Of a stretch of DNA of 64,000 nt, positions 1-11,400 are shown piece after piece. Each line of letters starts with the position of its first letter. The first letter of the stretch is position 1. The notes below the pieces were generated by a model. The model saw only the letters and a program-made list of their open reading frames with translations. It made no database searches and was not told where the DNA came from. A program made the translations under genes and the position numbers. This DNA comes from Zerene cesonia. Lineage: Eukaryota > Arthropoda > Insecta > Lepidoptera > Pieridae. The DNA is taken from positions 3,224,001 to 3,288,000 of the forward strand of contig NC_052129.1 in NCBI RefSeq assembly GCF_012273895.1. The letters run 5' to 3'.

Positions 1-339
1 TTTTATTTTTTTGAACATTTTTTTATATGTCGTTCTCGTTTGTACATCACTAACAATAACTGTACAGAGTACTTTTGGACTTAATTTAAGGCAATAAATG
101 TATTTATTTTATAACTCGTGATGTAAGAATTTATTCTTAATTATTATAAAAAAAATATATAATATGCTTGTAAATCATGTTTCATTTGTGTTTACCCTTC
201 TATTTCGAAGTTCAGTAATAAACGTATAAATAGGCAGTCTATTTAAAAAAATCATAACATAACAAACAACGGGGAAGAATATTCACCTTCAATCATTAAA
301 TAAACAGATAAATGATTTTTTTAAACTCGGTGAGGAATA

Positions 340-540
340 ATGATGTATCTTAAGAAAGTTGAGTCTGTATCATTGAGCTGTAAACCTAAAAGGTCCATGG
401 TCCGTATCAAGATAGGATTCCGAGTACCGACGTCCGTGGGCGTAGACGCGGCGCTGTCAGCGCCTAAAATAATAATAATAATAATAATAATAAAACCATT
501 TATTGAGTACAGACAAACCACACAATACGAAAAAACACAA
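340..540. repeat. Transposon-like fragment ending in an (AAT)n tract
   Basis: About 130 bases of balanced composition (340-465) run into a perfect AAT microsatellite (about 467-492) and then an A-rich stretch up to the first gap. A composition jump ending in a simple tandem tail is typical of the 3' end of a non-LTR retrotransposon. The open frames here are short and match no domain I recognise. The family is unknown. Confidence 0.35.
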
Positions 541-547
541 AATGAAA

Positions 548-1547
548 NNNNNNNNNNNNNNNNNNNNNNNNNNNNNNNNNNNNNNNNNNNNNNNNNNNNN
601 NNNNNNNNNNNNNNNNNNNNNNNNNNNNNNNNNNNNNNNNNNNNNNNNNNNNNNNNNNNNNNNNNNNNNNNNNNNNNNNNNNNNNNNNNNNNNNNNNNNN
701 NNNNNNNNNNNNNNNNNNNNNNNNNNNNNNNNNNNNNNNNNNNNNNNNNNNNNNNNNNNNNNNNNNNNNNNNNNNNNNNNNNNNNNNNNNNNNNNNNNNN
801 NNNNNNNNNNNNNNNNNNNNNNNNNNNNNNNNNNNNNNNNNNNNNNNNNNNNNNNNNNNNNNNNNNNNNNNNNNNNNNNNNNNNNNNNNNNNNNNNNNNN
901 NNNNNNNNNNNNNNNNNNNNNNNNNNNNNNNNNNNNNNNNNNNNNNNNNNNNNNNNNNNNNNNNNNNNNNNNNNNNNNNNNNNNNNNNNNNNNNNNNNNN
1001 NNNNNNNNNNNNNNNNNNNNNNNNNNNNNNNNNNNNNNNNNNNNNNNNNNNNNNNNNNNNNNNNNNNNNNNNNNNNNNNNNNNNNNNNNNNNNNNNNNNN
1101 NNNNNNNNNNNNNNNNNNNNNNNNNNNNNNNNNNNNNNNNNNNNNNNNNNNNNNNNNNNNNNNNNNNNNNNNNNNNNNNNNNNNNNNNNNNNNNNNNNNN
1201 NNNNNNNNNNNNNNNNNNNNNNNNNNNNNNNNNNNNNNNNNNNNNNNNNNNNNNNNNNNNNNNNNNNNNNNNNNNNNNNNNNNNNNNNNNNNNNNNNNNN
1301 NNNNNNNNNNNNNNNNNNNNNNNNNNNNNNNNNNNNNNNNNNNNNNNNNNNNNNNNNNNNNNNNNNNNNNNNNNNNNNNNNNNNNNNNNNNNNNNNNNNN
1401 NNNNNNNNNNNNNNNNNNNNNNNNNNNNNNNNNNNNNNNNNNNNNNNNNNNNNNNNNNNNNNNNNNNNNNNNNNNNNNNNNNNNNNNNNNNNNNNNNNNN
1501 NNNNNNNNNNNNNNNNNNNNNNNNNNNNNNNNNNNNNNNNNNNNNNN
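548..1547. other. Assembly gap, 1000 N
   Basis: Exactly 1000 unknown bases. The other three gaps have the same length, so this is a fixed-size placeholder and not a measured distance. Confidence 0.99.
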
Positions 1548-2437
1548 GCATGTAAATGTTTTATTTATTTCCTTTATAACTAATGAATCTCCTTTATAAT
1601 ATAAATGTCTTGATTATCAAGAAATTGTGATAGGTTTTTAGATATTTTAAATAATGTTTTGATGAATATATTTTATTTAATTCCAAATTATTGCGCTCAC
1701 TCATTTTCTTAATTGAAATTATAGATACATATTGCCTGCTATTTTTGAGGAAATGCATTAAAATAGGATTAATATTTCTACTTAGCTAGCAACCTGATAG
1801 GCCTTATAGGCAACATTATAGGCCAAGCATATAAAGATAAATTATATTGAATGATGTATTAAAATATGCATATTCAATTATAAGTAAATTATGCTAATTT
1901 AGTTAATTGTTAATTATATTAATTATTATAATCTGGTATTCCACGTTTACTCTAAGCAACATAGTTTTGTTGTCTTAAATTGAATTATGATTAAGTTTTT
2001 CTTGTGTTCAATGTTTGAGTCATAAAAAAAAGTAATACTTGATGTATACTGGTCTCTTTCATACATGTTTGTAAGACAACACCTATAAATTCTCATCAAA
2101 GGTTTTTTTCATTATTGTAATAAAGTAACTGATGATGAGGTCCTAAATCTTTTGATCCCTTTTTTTATAGTGGGGAAATCTTATATAGATCTTTAGATCT
2201 TCCAAATCTTTTGATCCCTAATGATTCCACATAAATATAATAACAAGTATTTTGTCATCGGTTACATCATAAAGTGAATTTATTAATTTAATCAATGGAT
2301 ACTTAAATATTACTTTTCATAGAGTTTGATTTCATATTATTTAATTTTTACAGACGTTGGTGGTGCAATATTTCGTTTTAGCTGGCATTTGTTTGTATTT
2401 GCCGTGAAGTACATAACAATTGGCTGTTGGGGCTAGG

Positions 2438-5400
2438 ATGTCAGTTCTGAACCAGAGTGGCGAAGAACAGGTGGGAATTATTTACTATTATTCACACATC
2501 ATGTTAGCGTTAGTTTTATGATTCATTTACAAATTATGTTTCTGGAGTTCATCTAAATTTATGAAACTGTAATATCATAATTGTGAATATATGATTTAAT
2601 CTTTTTAAAGGTGACTAGGAAGTTTTATTGGTGGCTTTCTTTAAAAACATGTTGATCAGTTGAAATACATGTTTACCTTATATACAGATCACTCATATTT
2701 ACCTATCTATATATTATGCAGGTACTTTTTACACAATATTATTTATTTACGCAAAAACATTAACATAATTTTAGGTTTTCTTATCAATCTATTAATTAAC
2801 AGATGTGAAGATAAACAATGGTTGTTTTAATGTATGTTTATAGGATATAAGAAATAATATAGGGAAAAAATTTATAATTTCCAGGTGGAATGTCCCCTGT
2901 GTATGGAACCCTTGGAGGTGGACGATCTCCATTTCTACCCGTGCACATGTGGATACCAAGTATGTATATGATATATATAATGTGATGTTTTTAATTTTTT
3001 TTCGTTATTTAATATAACCCTACCTCGGTAATACTTTCTTATTCTGGGGCGATATCGCATTGTGAAAGCTGAAGACGTAGACGGGGGCGATGGGTAATCT
3101 TTGATTAGAATACAAATAAAATACAAGCACAACATGAAAAATTACAAAAGTTGTAAGAAATAATCGAAATTTAAGCATTTATCTTCCTTCCAAATATAAA
3201 TGTTATAAAATTGTCATGATACTGATATTGTTCGTCTATAATATGTTCATTTCTATATTTTTCTATATTAGTTGGACGGTGGGGGTGCTGATTTTAATTA
3301 ATTAATAAGTGCTAAGGTCGATTGTGTATGAGCAATAAGACAGAGAATTGTAAAGTGGTTTATTATGTGGGTATTTACTATATACATCACAGCAAATACC
3401 ATATATTTGCTGTGATGTATATCTGAGACTTGTTGTATACCTTAAGTGGAATGAACTGGATCATAAATAAAACTTAAATTTTCTTAAACCGTTCGACAAT
3501 CGCCGAAAATATGATCTAACATACAAATAAAATATAGTTTAAAAAACTAAAAAACACGCTTTTCAAACACATCAAACTAAAAACTATAAAATAATTTATT
3601 AANNNNNNNNNNNNNNNNNNNNNNNNNNNNNNNNNNNNNNNNNNNNNNNNNNNNNNNNNNNNNNNNNNNNNNNNNNNNNNNNNNNNNNNNNNNNNNNNNN
3701 NNNNNNNNNNNNNNNNNNNNNNNNNNNNNNNNNNNNNNNNNNNNNNNNNNNNNNNNNNNNNNNNNNNNNNNNNNNNNNNNNNNNNNNNNNNNNNNNNNNN
3801 NNNNNNNNNNNNNNNNNNNNNNNNNNNNNNNNNNNNNNNNNNNNNNNNNNNNNNNNNNNNNNNNNNNNNNNNNNNNNNNNNNNNNNNNNNNNNNNNNNNN
3901 NNNNNNNNNNNNNNNNNNNNNNNNNNNNNNNNNNNNNNNNNNNNNNNNNNNNNNNNNNNNNNNNNNNNNNNNNNNNNNNNNNNNNNNNNNNNNNNNNNNN
4001 NNNNNNNNNNNNNNNNNNNNNNNNNNNNNNNNNNNNNNNNNNNNNNNNNNNNNNNNNNNNNNNNNNNNNNNNNNNNNNNNNNNNNNNNNNNNNNNNNNNN
4101 NNNNNNNNNNNNNNNNNNNNNNNNNNNNNNNNNNNNNNNNNNNNNNNNNNNNNNNNNNNNNNNNNNNNNNNNNNNNNNNNNNNNNNNNNNNNNNNNNNNN
4201 NNNNNNNNNNNNNNNNNNNNNNNNNNNNNNNNNNNNNNNNNNNNNNNNNNNNNNNNNNNNNNNNNNNNNNNNNNNNNNNNNNNNNNNNNNNNNNNNNNNN
4301 NNNNNNNNNNNNNNNNNNNNNNNNNNNNNNNNNNNNNNNNNNNNNNNNNNNNNNNNNNNNNNNNNNNNNNNNNNNNNNNNNNNNNNNNNNNNNNNNNNNN
4401 NNNNNNNNNNNNNNNNNNNNNNNNNNNNNNNNNNNNNNNNNNNNNNNNNNNNNNNNNNNNNNNNNNNNNNNNNNNNNNNNNNNNNNNNNNNNNNNNNNNN
4501 NNNNNNNNNNNNNNNNNNNNNNNNNNNNNNNNNNNNNNNNNNNNNNNNNNNNNNNNNNNNNNNNNNNNNNNNNNNNNNNNNNNNNNNNNNNNNNNNNNNN
4601 NNTACCGTTACCATCTTTGGGCTTCCTAGAAGCATAAATTTGGTTTTTGATAGGTTCAAAACTAGAGAATTTCTTATAGATATATATTATGATCTTATAC
4701 TTATAGATAATGTTGCCAATATTTTTTTGGGTCCAAATACCCTTAGTGCCGGGATAAATAAATATGAAAATCGTTAAAAGAAATACCACTTCGTTGTTTG
4801 TGTTGAATTGTTCATTTATTTATATCACACCAAAGTATCGAAAAGTTAAAAATAATTATGAGATTATTATATTGTTTATAAAGGTTTATTACCAGTTATT
4901 TGGCACCTGTGGGTCCAGTTAGTAATGTGTAGTCCTATGATTGGATTGTTTAAATTGTACACATAAATATTCATTTAAGTAATACTTTGTTTTAGGAAGT
5001 CCATATTTTGTTCTATAGGGTTTAAGGCACAGTGGTAGGAGGGCAACTTGTGACCTTTTTTTACAATATGGCCGTCCTGTCAAATTCTTTATACCTAAAC
5101 GGACGTCTTTTGTAGAGCTATCTCTGACCTGTCAAACAAAGAATAATTCAGTACCATAAAGAATAGAGAATCCAAGTGAAACTTTATAATCCTATCATAC
5201 AAAACGTAATACAGGTGTATAAAAATAGTATCTTCCTTACAGTATACATCAATTGATATAAATTTAATTAAAAGGCTACAAATTTTAAACAATGATTTTT
5301 ATAAAAATAAAATTATTGACGAAAGCGGAAAATTACTCATTCAATAATTGAAATTAAAAATAATAGGATTGTCTATGGAATCACAGAACGGAATCTTGTA

Positions 5401-8400
5401 AAAGATTAGGCCATTTCATAAAACAAATGTATAGTAACTCGCAGAAAATATCTTCGGGGCAGTTATATTTATTTCAGCTTCGCAATTTTCTTAAAATTGA
5501 ATCGTGAACCGTAATATAGGTCTATTGGAAAGGATTCATCTGCGACATTAGCGGAAGGGTTAGCAGTCTTGATTCTGCAACAGAAAAAAGATTTGCATTG
5601 AAAGGAGACGTAAGGTAAACATCGATTTATTTTCTTCAAATGTGCAATCATATGTAGTAATCGGGGATTAAAAACGTTTGGTTCTGTTATTCAACGTTAT
5701 GAGTGTTTATAATTATTTATAGTGCATCCTTGTACGAAATGAAAGTTTGACTTATGCCACATATTCTGAATGGCAGCTGGCGGACGTACCTTTAACACGG
5801 GAGTAGGTACTTACGATGCAACGTAAACTGTCCGCCGATTAGGATATATTTTTATTTTTATGTTTCTTGATTATAAAAATCTTTGGAAACCTTCCAGACT
5901 CACATAGAAAACAATTAGACTTGGATTGTTTTCCCTTGTAAAATGTCAAAATGTGATCTTGTCAAAGCTGGGTTGAGTCATTTAAGGCGATCTTTTATCA
6001 TACTAATTTACTGTTAAGACTATATTATATGTTATAAACACTCTCTGTTAACAAGTTTATACAGGAGAATTTTATGCCTCAAAGTTCACTTCATCGAAAT
6101 TTAATTTTTGCTTTCTTGTCAGCTTGTAGCTTAGTGTAAAACTTGTTTTGTTCACTAGACTTCATTGTTTAGCAATGTAGAAGACAACATATAAGACAAT
6201 ATTGTTTCTTCAGTCAGCTGATTTACATATGTGATAGTTTATAGAACAATATACACATGCTTAGTAAAATATTTTTAATATTCAGAGTATACTTTTATAT
6301 ATTCAAAGTATACTTTTTGCTAATCTCATTAATATGCAAAGTTATTACATATGCATAGTTACTTTCCCCATAGATTCATGTTTGCGTAATATTTCCATAA
6401 AGTAACCGAACTACAAACAGTATTATAAACATTACCATTAATCTGGGTTCCCAGCTGAATTATCAATATAACAACATCATCGGCTGTTACAACAATTGGT
6501 TTTTACGACCATAGATGAGTAGTCCCTTTAATGTTGTTATTACAGATTTTGACTGTATATAAAGGGATTTTTTTATTTCATAATAAGTGGTATTTACATG
6601 GATGGTAGTTACATATTAATACAGTAATCATCCGCTTCCACATAAATGCAGGAATTCATAAGTAATTATTATTTTAATATATGATGTTTTAACATATTAT
6701 TTAAGTATGTTTTGATGTTAATATAAAGAATCCATGGATTTAAGGAATAATGCACAATGATAGAGAATTTATGAAATTGGCCAAGTACTATTTCAATAAT
6801 CATGTGATATTTGAAACATGTTTTATCACTAAATCATACATAATTCTTATTGTAAATTTTACATTGTAAAGGTAACTTTGCATAGTATATCTGTGATGAC
6901 CCCTGCCTTTCCAATAGAGCTTATGTAAATCATCATTGATGCAGACTACTGTAAAATACCATCCAATACATTGCAATAAGGTGAGAAATGTTGTGTTCAT
7001 ATGAGTATGTAACCAGAATAATAAATCACACATAAGATATGTGTGATTTATTTCTCTAATCTCTAGGTAACATTTACTATAATAATTTTGTTACCATGTT
7101 CCTACATTTATTAAAATGAGTTTATCTATTTCAATGTAAGAACAAAACATACAAACTTCCATATTGAGAAATTTTGAAAGAATAGAAAAAATTTGATCAC
7201 GAGGCAGGATTCGAACCTGCGTATCTTGCCTAACCGTAGCAACGCCTAGCCTCTCGGCCACCCGTGATCCTGCCACAGTAATCGTTCTTCATTTATAAAG
7301 CATTTCAATGCTATAAAACTAAAAATTAAATTTAACAAAGGCCGCGTTCCATCGATAAAATATTGTNNNNNNNNNNNNNNNNNNNNNNNNNNNNNNNNNN
7401 NNNNNNNNNNNNNNNNNNNNNNNNNNNNNNNNNNNNNNNNNNNNNNNNNNNNNNNNNNNNNNNNNNNNNNNNNNNNNNNNNNNNNNNNNNNNNNNNNNNN
7501 NNNNNNNNNNNNNNNNNNNNNNNNNNNNNNNNNNNNNNNNNNNNNNNNNNNNNNNNNNNNNNNNNNNNNNNNNNNNNNNNNNNNNNNNNNNNNNNNNNNN
7601 NNNNNNNNNNNNNNNNNNNNNNNNNNNNNNNNNNNNNNNNNNNNNNNNNNNNNNNNNNNNNNNNNNNNNNNNNNNNNNNNNNNNNNNNNNNNNNNNNNNN
7701 NNNNNNNNNNNNNNNNNNNNNNNNNNNNNNNNNNNNNNNNNNNNNNNNNNNNNNNNNNNNNNNNNNNNNNNNNNNNNNNNNNNNNNNNNNNNNNNNNNNN
7801 NNNNNNNNNNNNNNNNNNNNNNNNNNNNNNNNNNNNNNNNNNNNNNNNNNNNNNNNNNNNNNNNNNNNNNNNNNNNNNNNNNNNNNNNNNNNNNNNNNNN
7901 NNNNNNNNNNNNNNNNNNNNNNNNNNNNNNNNNNNNNNNNNNNNNNNNNNNNNNNNNNNNNNNNNNNNNNNNNNNNNNNNNNNNNNNNNNNNNNNNNNNN
8001 NNNNNNNNNNNNNNNNNNNNNNNNNNNNNNNNNNNNNNNNNNNNNNNNNNNNNNNNNNNNNNNNNNNNNNNNNNNNNNNNNNNNNNNNNNNNNNNNNNNN
8101 NNNNNNNNNNNNNNNNNNNNNNNNNNNNNNNNNNNNNNNNNNNNNNNNNNNNNNNNNNNNNNNNNNNNNNNNNNNNNNNNNNNNNNNNNNNNNNNNNNNN
8201 NNNNNNNNNNNNNNNNNNNNNNNNNNNNNNNNNNNNNNNNNNNNNNNNNNNNNNNNNNNNNNNNNNNNNNNNNNNNNNNNNNNNNNNNNNNNNNNNNNNN
8301 NNNNNNNNNNNNNNNNNNNNNNNNNNNNNNNNNNNNNNNNNNNNNNNNNNNNNNNNNNNNNNNNNNGGAGAAAAACGGGTGTGAGTTACATACATACATA

Positions 8401-11400
8401 CATACAAACATACAAGTGAAGCTAATAAAAGCGTGTTAAAAAAAGACAGAAAGACGAACATAGAACCTCATCCATAGATATTAAAGATATGAGAATTTCC
8501 CAACTGCAAAAATAATTTAACAAGCTTGTATGGGCTACGCTTTAGTAGTATAGTATATGTTAGCTGTAATATGGAAATAACTCTCAAGTGACATTTATAG
8601 TAAAACCATCACAGGTTTATTTGCATTTCACAGTAGCGATGCATTTAATGCCCTGAATTATTGAGATAACTTAGTCATGGATATTTAATAAATCATTCCT
8701 TAACCAATTTCGAAATAACAGATTTATGAGTATCATATAGCTCATTAGTTGATAGATTTCCTTTAGCTTCTATTTTTATATAAAACTAGTTCTATCTAGT
8801 TCTATACTATCTTTCACGAAAACTAAATACAGAAAGGGTTTTTATGCAATACTTTTTTTACGTCACATTTACTTTGTTTAAGGCTATTGTAGTAATGTAT
8901 ATAGGAATTTTTTTAAACAGCAAATTTGGATATTATCATTTTATATTATCGACTACAGTGTAATTGTTTCAAGCTTATCAAATTTAGTTGTACTGTATAC
9001 TCGGTGCAAAACGTCGTTTCGTCCGAATCGATTGAAGACAAATTGATAAGTTTTATCAAGATAAGTTGAATTTACTTGTGCGACGTAATCACAATAATAT
9101 TATTATAAATAACAATATTTCAATGTGACTGTATTGTAATATATTTATTATCTTTATCGCGGTACATTAAAATTGTTTAAAAATAAATAAGCATGCTTGA
9201 TGCTTGACACATATTTTAGTTTTCTATGTAACGATAGATTGATATATTTTTTGATTTCATTAGAGTTTGTGGTAGGCCCTAGATTAAAGTTTTTACTTTT
9301 GTTATATTTCATATGTAAAATACTGGGAATAAGTCGTAAAATTTAGAATCGATTTTGATTCACTTTAAACGGACAGATTTTAATTCTAACATTGCACAGT
9401 TAACAAGAGACGATACAATAATTTCATGGGTTTTGACGTGACAACGTCTTAAATTAGGTTGCGGCTCGGAGGCACTTATGAAAAAGTGTAACGCCCGGTA
9501 ACGTTACGATGAGTCACCGAACTATGATCGGTCCGCCGCGCGCGCAGCACTAGAAAATTAGGCGCATTGAATCGGCGCGTGCTTGTGTCTCTGTCTCTGT
9601 CTTTTTAGTAAACAAATAATATTTTCTATAGTTAAAATTTGTGCAATTCTTATTTTCATTCAATTCCTTGTTCCTATTGTGCAATTTAATAATATTCATA
9701 TCAATAAATATTCTACCGAGAAAAAGACGTTGTCACGTAAAATCTTCGCCCGTAAAACCGACTTTACAGGCAACCATTTTTTTTTATTATCCTACTTAGG
9801 ATCAACTAATATTTGGTAGGGAAGGATTAAGTAATATCGCCAATTAGTTGTATTTAGTTGTTTACGTAGCAAGTGTTACTGTTTAGGTAATTTTAAATAA
9901 AGCGTGTTTTTATATGGTACGTTTATTTTTTGTAAGCTTTTAAAACTCATATTGACAATGGTATCATGGCCGAATAAAGCTTGCTAGGTCAACTTTGTAG
10001 TTTAAATACATTCTCTGTCTTTGCGCTAATCACTAATATTGCGCACTTAAATATTATAGTACAACTAGCTGCACCCGGCATACGCTGTTCTGCCTTGCTC
10101 TTATCATTTGGGGGTATGAAAAATAGATGCTGGCCGATTCTCATAGATACCGGATAAGCACACAAAATTTCATCAAAATCGGTCAAGCCGTTTCGGAGGA
10201 GTATGGCAACGAAAACTGTGACACGGAAATTTTATATATTAGATGTAAATTAATGAAGACGAGCAAGAGATAGACGTATGTGCTTTATCGGAATAAGTTT
10301 TTTCTGGCGTTGTACAGATTAGTTTTACTTATAATTTACGTTAGGATGATTTCGCAGTGTTAAGTTTAAAGCAAATGTTGTAATTATTCCATCAAGCGAG
10401 ACCTATTATATTTGCATTTTGCTCTTTGAAAAAATAAATACAGCCTTTTTATAAACATACAAGAATAATTATGGTTATTTGTCGAGATTTTAATACTTGT
10501 ACGAAATTGTGTAACCGACCGATTGACTTCAATATTTTTGTAGACATTAAATTTATTCACCTATTTTATTTCGATGTATATTTAATTGTCTGTATTTCAC
10601 CGTTTTTTATAATAATAATTAACTACTATTTTGTAAATAATGTTGTAATCTAATAGATCTATACTATATACAATAAATGTGTGTATTGTATAATTGACCC
10701 TTGTAAACGTCTCATCAAAATTTATTTATCTAACAGTTGCGTATATTACTTTTGACAGATATGTCGGTTTTGCTGGAACCGAATCAGGGAGGGAGAGAAC
10801 GGCCTATGTCCCGCGTGTCGGAAGGCCTACCCCGAGAACCCTGCAGACTTCACACCACTCAGTCAAGAGCAGGTCAATACACGTCCCTATATTTATATTG
10901 CCTTTTTAGGCAAAGCGATTTAAAGAGTGATAAAACCTCATATGATTTGTTGTTTTGTTGTTGTTCAATACATTTATATGTCATTCGTAGAATTATGGGT
11001 AATTCTGTAATGTAAAGATCAAAACTGATTTGTACATAATCACAGAACATGTTTTTCATTTGTATCAAATCACTTAATATATTATTACGGTGTGCCTTGC
11101 TAAAGTTATAAATGTTATTATAGTAATTGAGAAGTCTTTTAAACGTTAGTCAAAATGTTAACGCTAGTTACATAAATAATGATGAATTAATGATAGAATA
11201 GTAAATATTTTTAGTATTTTTTCTGGCTTTCAGATCAAGTATTTAATGTTAAAGTTATAACTGCACATATTTTTTAATTTATCACAATTAATCTTATAAT
11301 ACCAATATAATATGGAAGTCTAGTATTCGTAGATACAAATTGAGCCAGGTCGCATCGGGAAAAGTACACATCCCTACAGAAGATCGACGAGAAATAGTAG

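Larger units (their letters stand above)
1..2437. other. Upstream region of CNOT4, AT-rich, with one gap
   Basis: No gene could be supported here. The stretch holds a transposon-like fragment near 340-540, the first N gap, and AT-rich sequence. An untranslated first exon of CNOT4 may be present: a splice-acceptor-like TTTTTACAG ends at about 2353, followed by about 85 bases of less AT-rich sequence leading to the start codon at 2438. No TATA box or initiator was identified with confidence. Confidence 0.4.
2960..10758 (+). other. CNOT4 intron 2 (7.8 kb), AT-rich with two gaps
   Basis: No coding exon was recognised between the two halves of the RING domain. The intron holds a perfect hairpin (3380-3422), gaps at 3603-4602 and 7367-8366, a tRNA-like unit (7165-7284), a CATA microsatellite and an RTE-type tail (about 10060-10250). 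A local GC-rich patch at about 9450-9590, containing GCCGCGCGCGCAGC and an AP-1-like TGAGTCA (9510-9516), stands out and could be an internal promoter, but nothing else supports this. The remainder is plain AT-rich sequence. Confidence 0.6.

Noticed and set aside
340..1599. Open frames across the N runs (also at 3577-4789, 7319-8461 and 43580-44595)
   Set aside because: They are almost entirely unknown bases. The flanks show no coding signal.
7091..7276. Small protein starting MAGSRVAERLG
   Set aside because: It is a translation of the tRNA-like unit; such VRQDTQVRILP-type peptides are typical false calls over tRNA genes.
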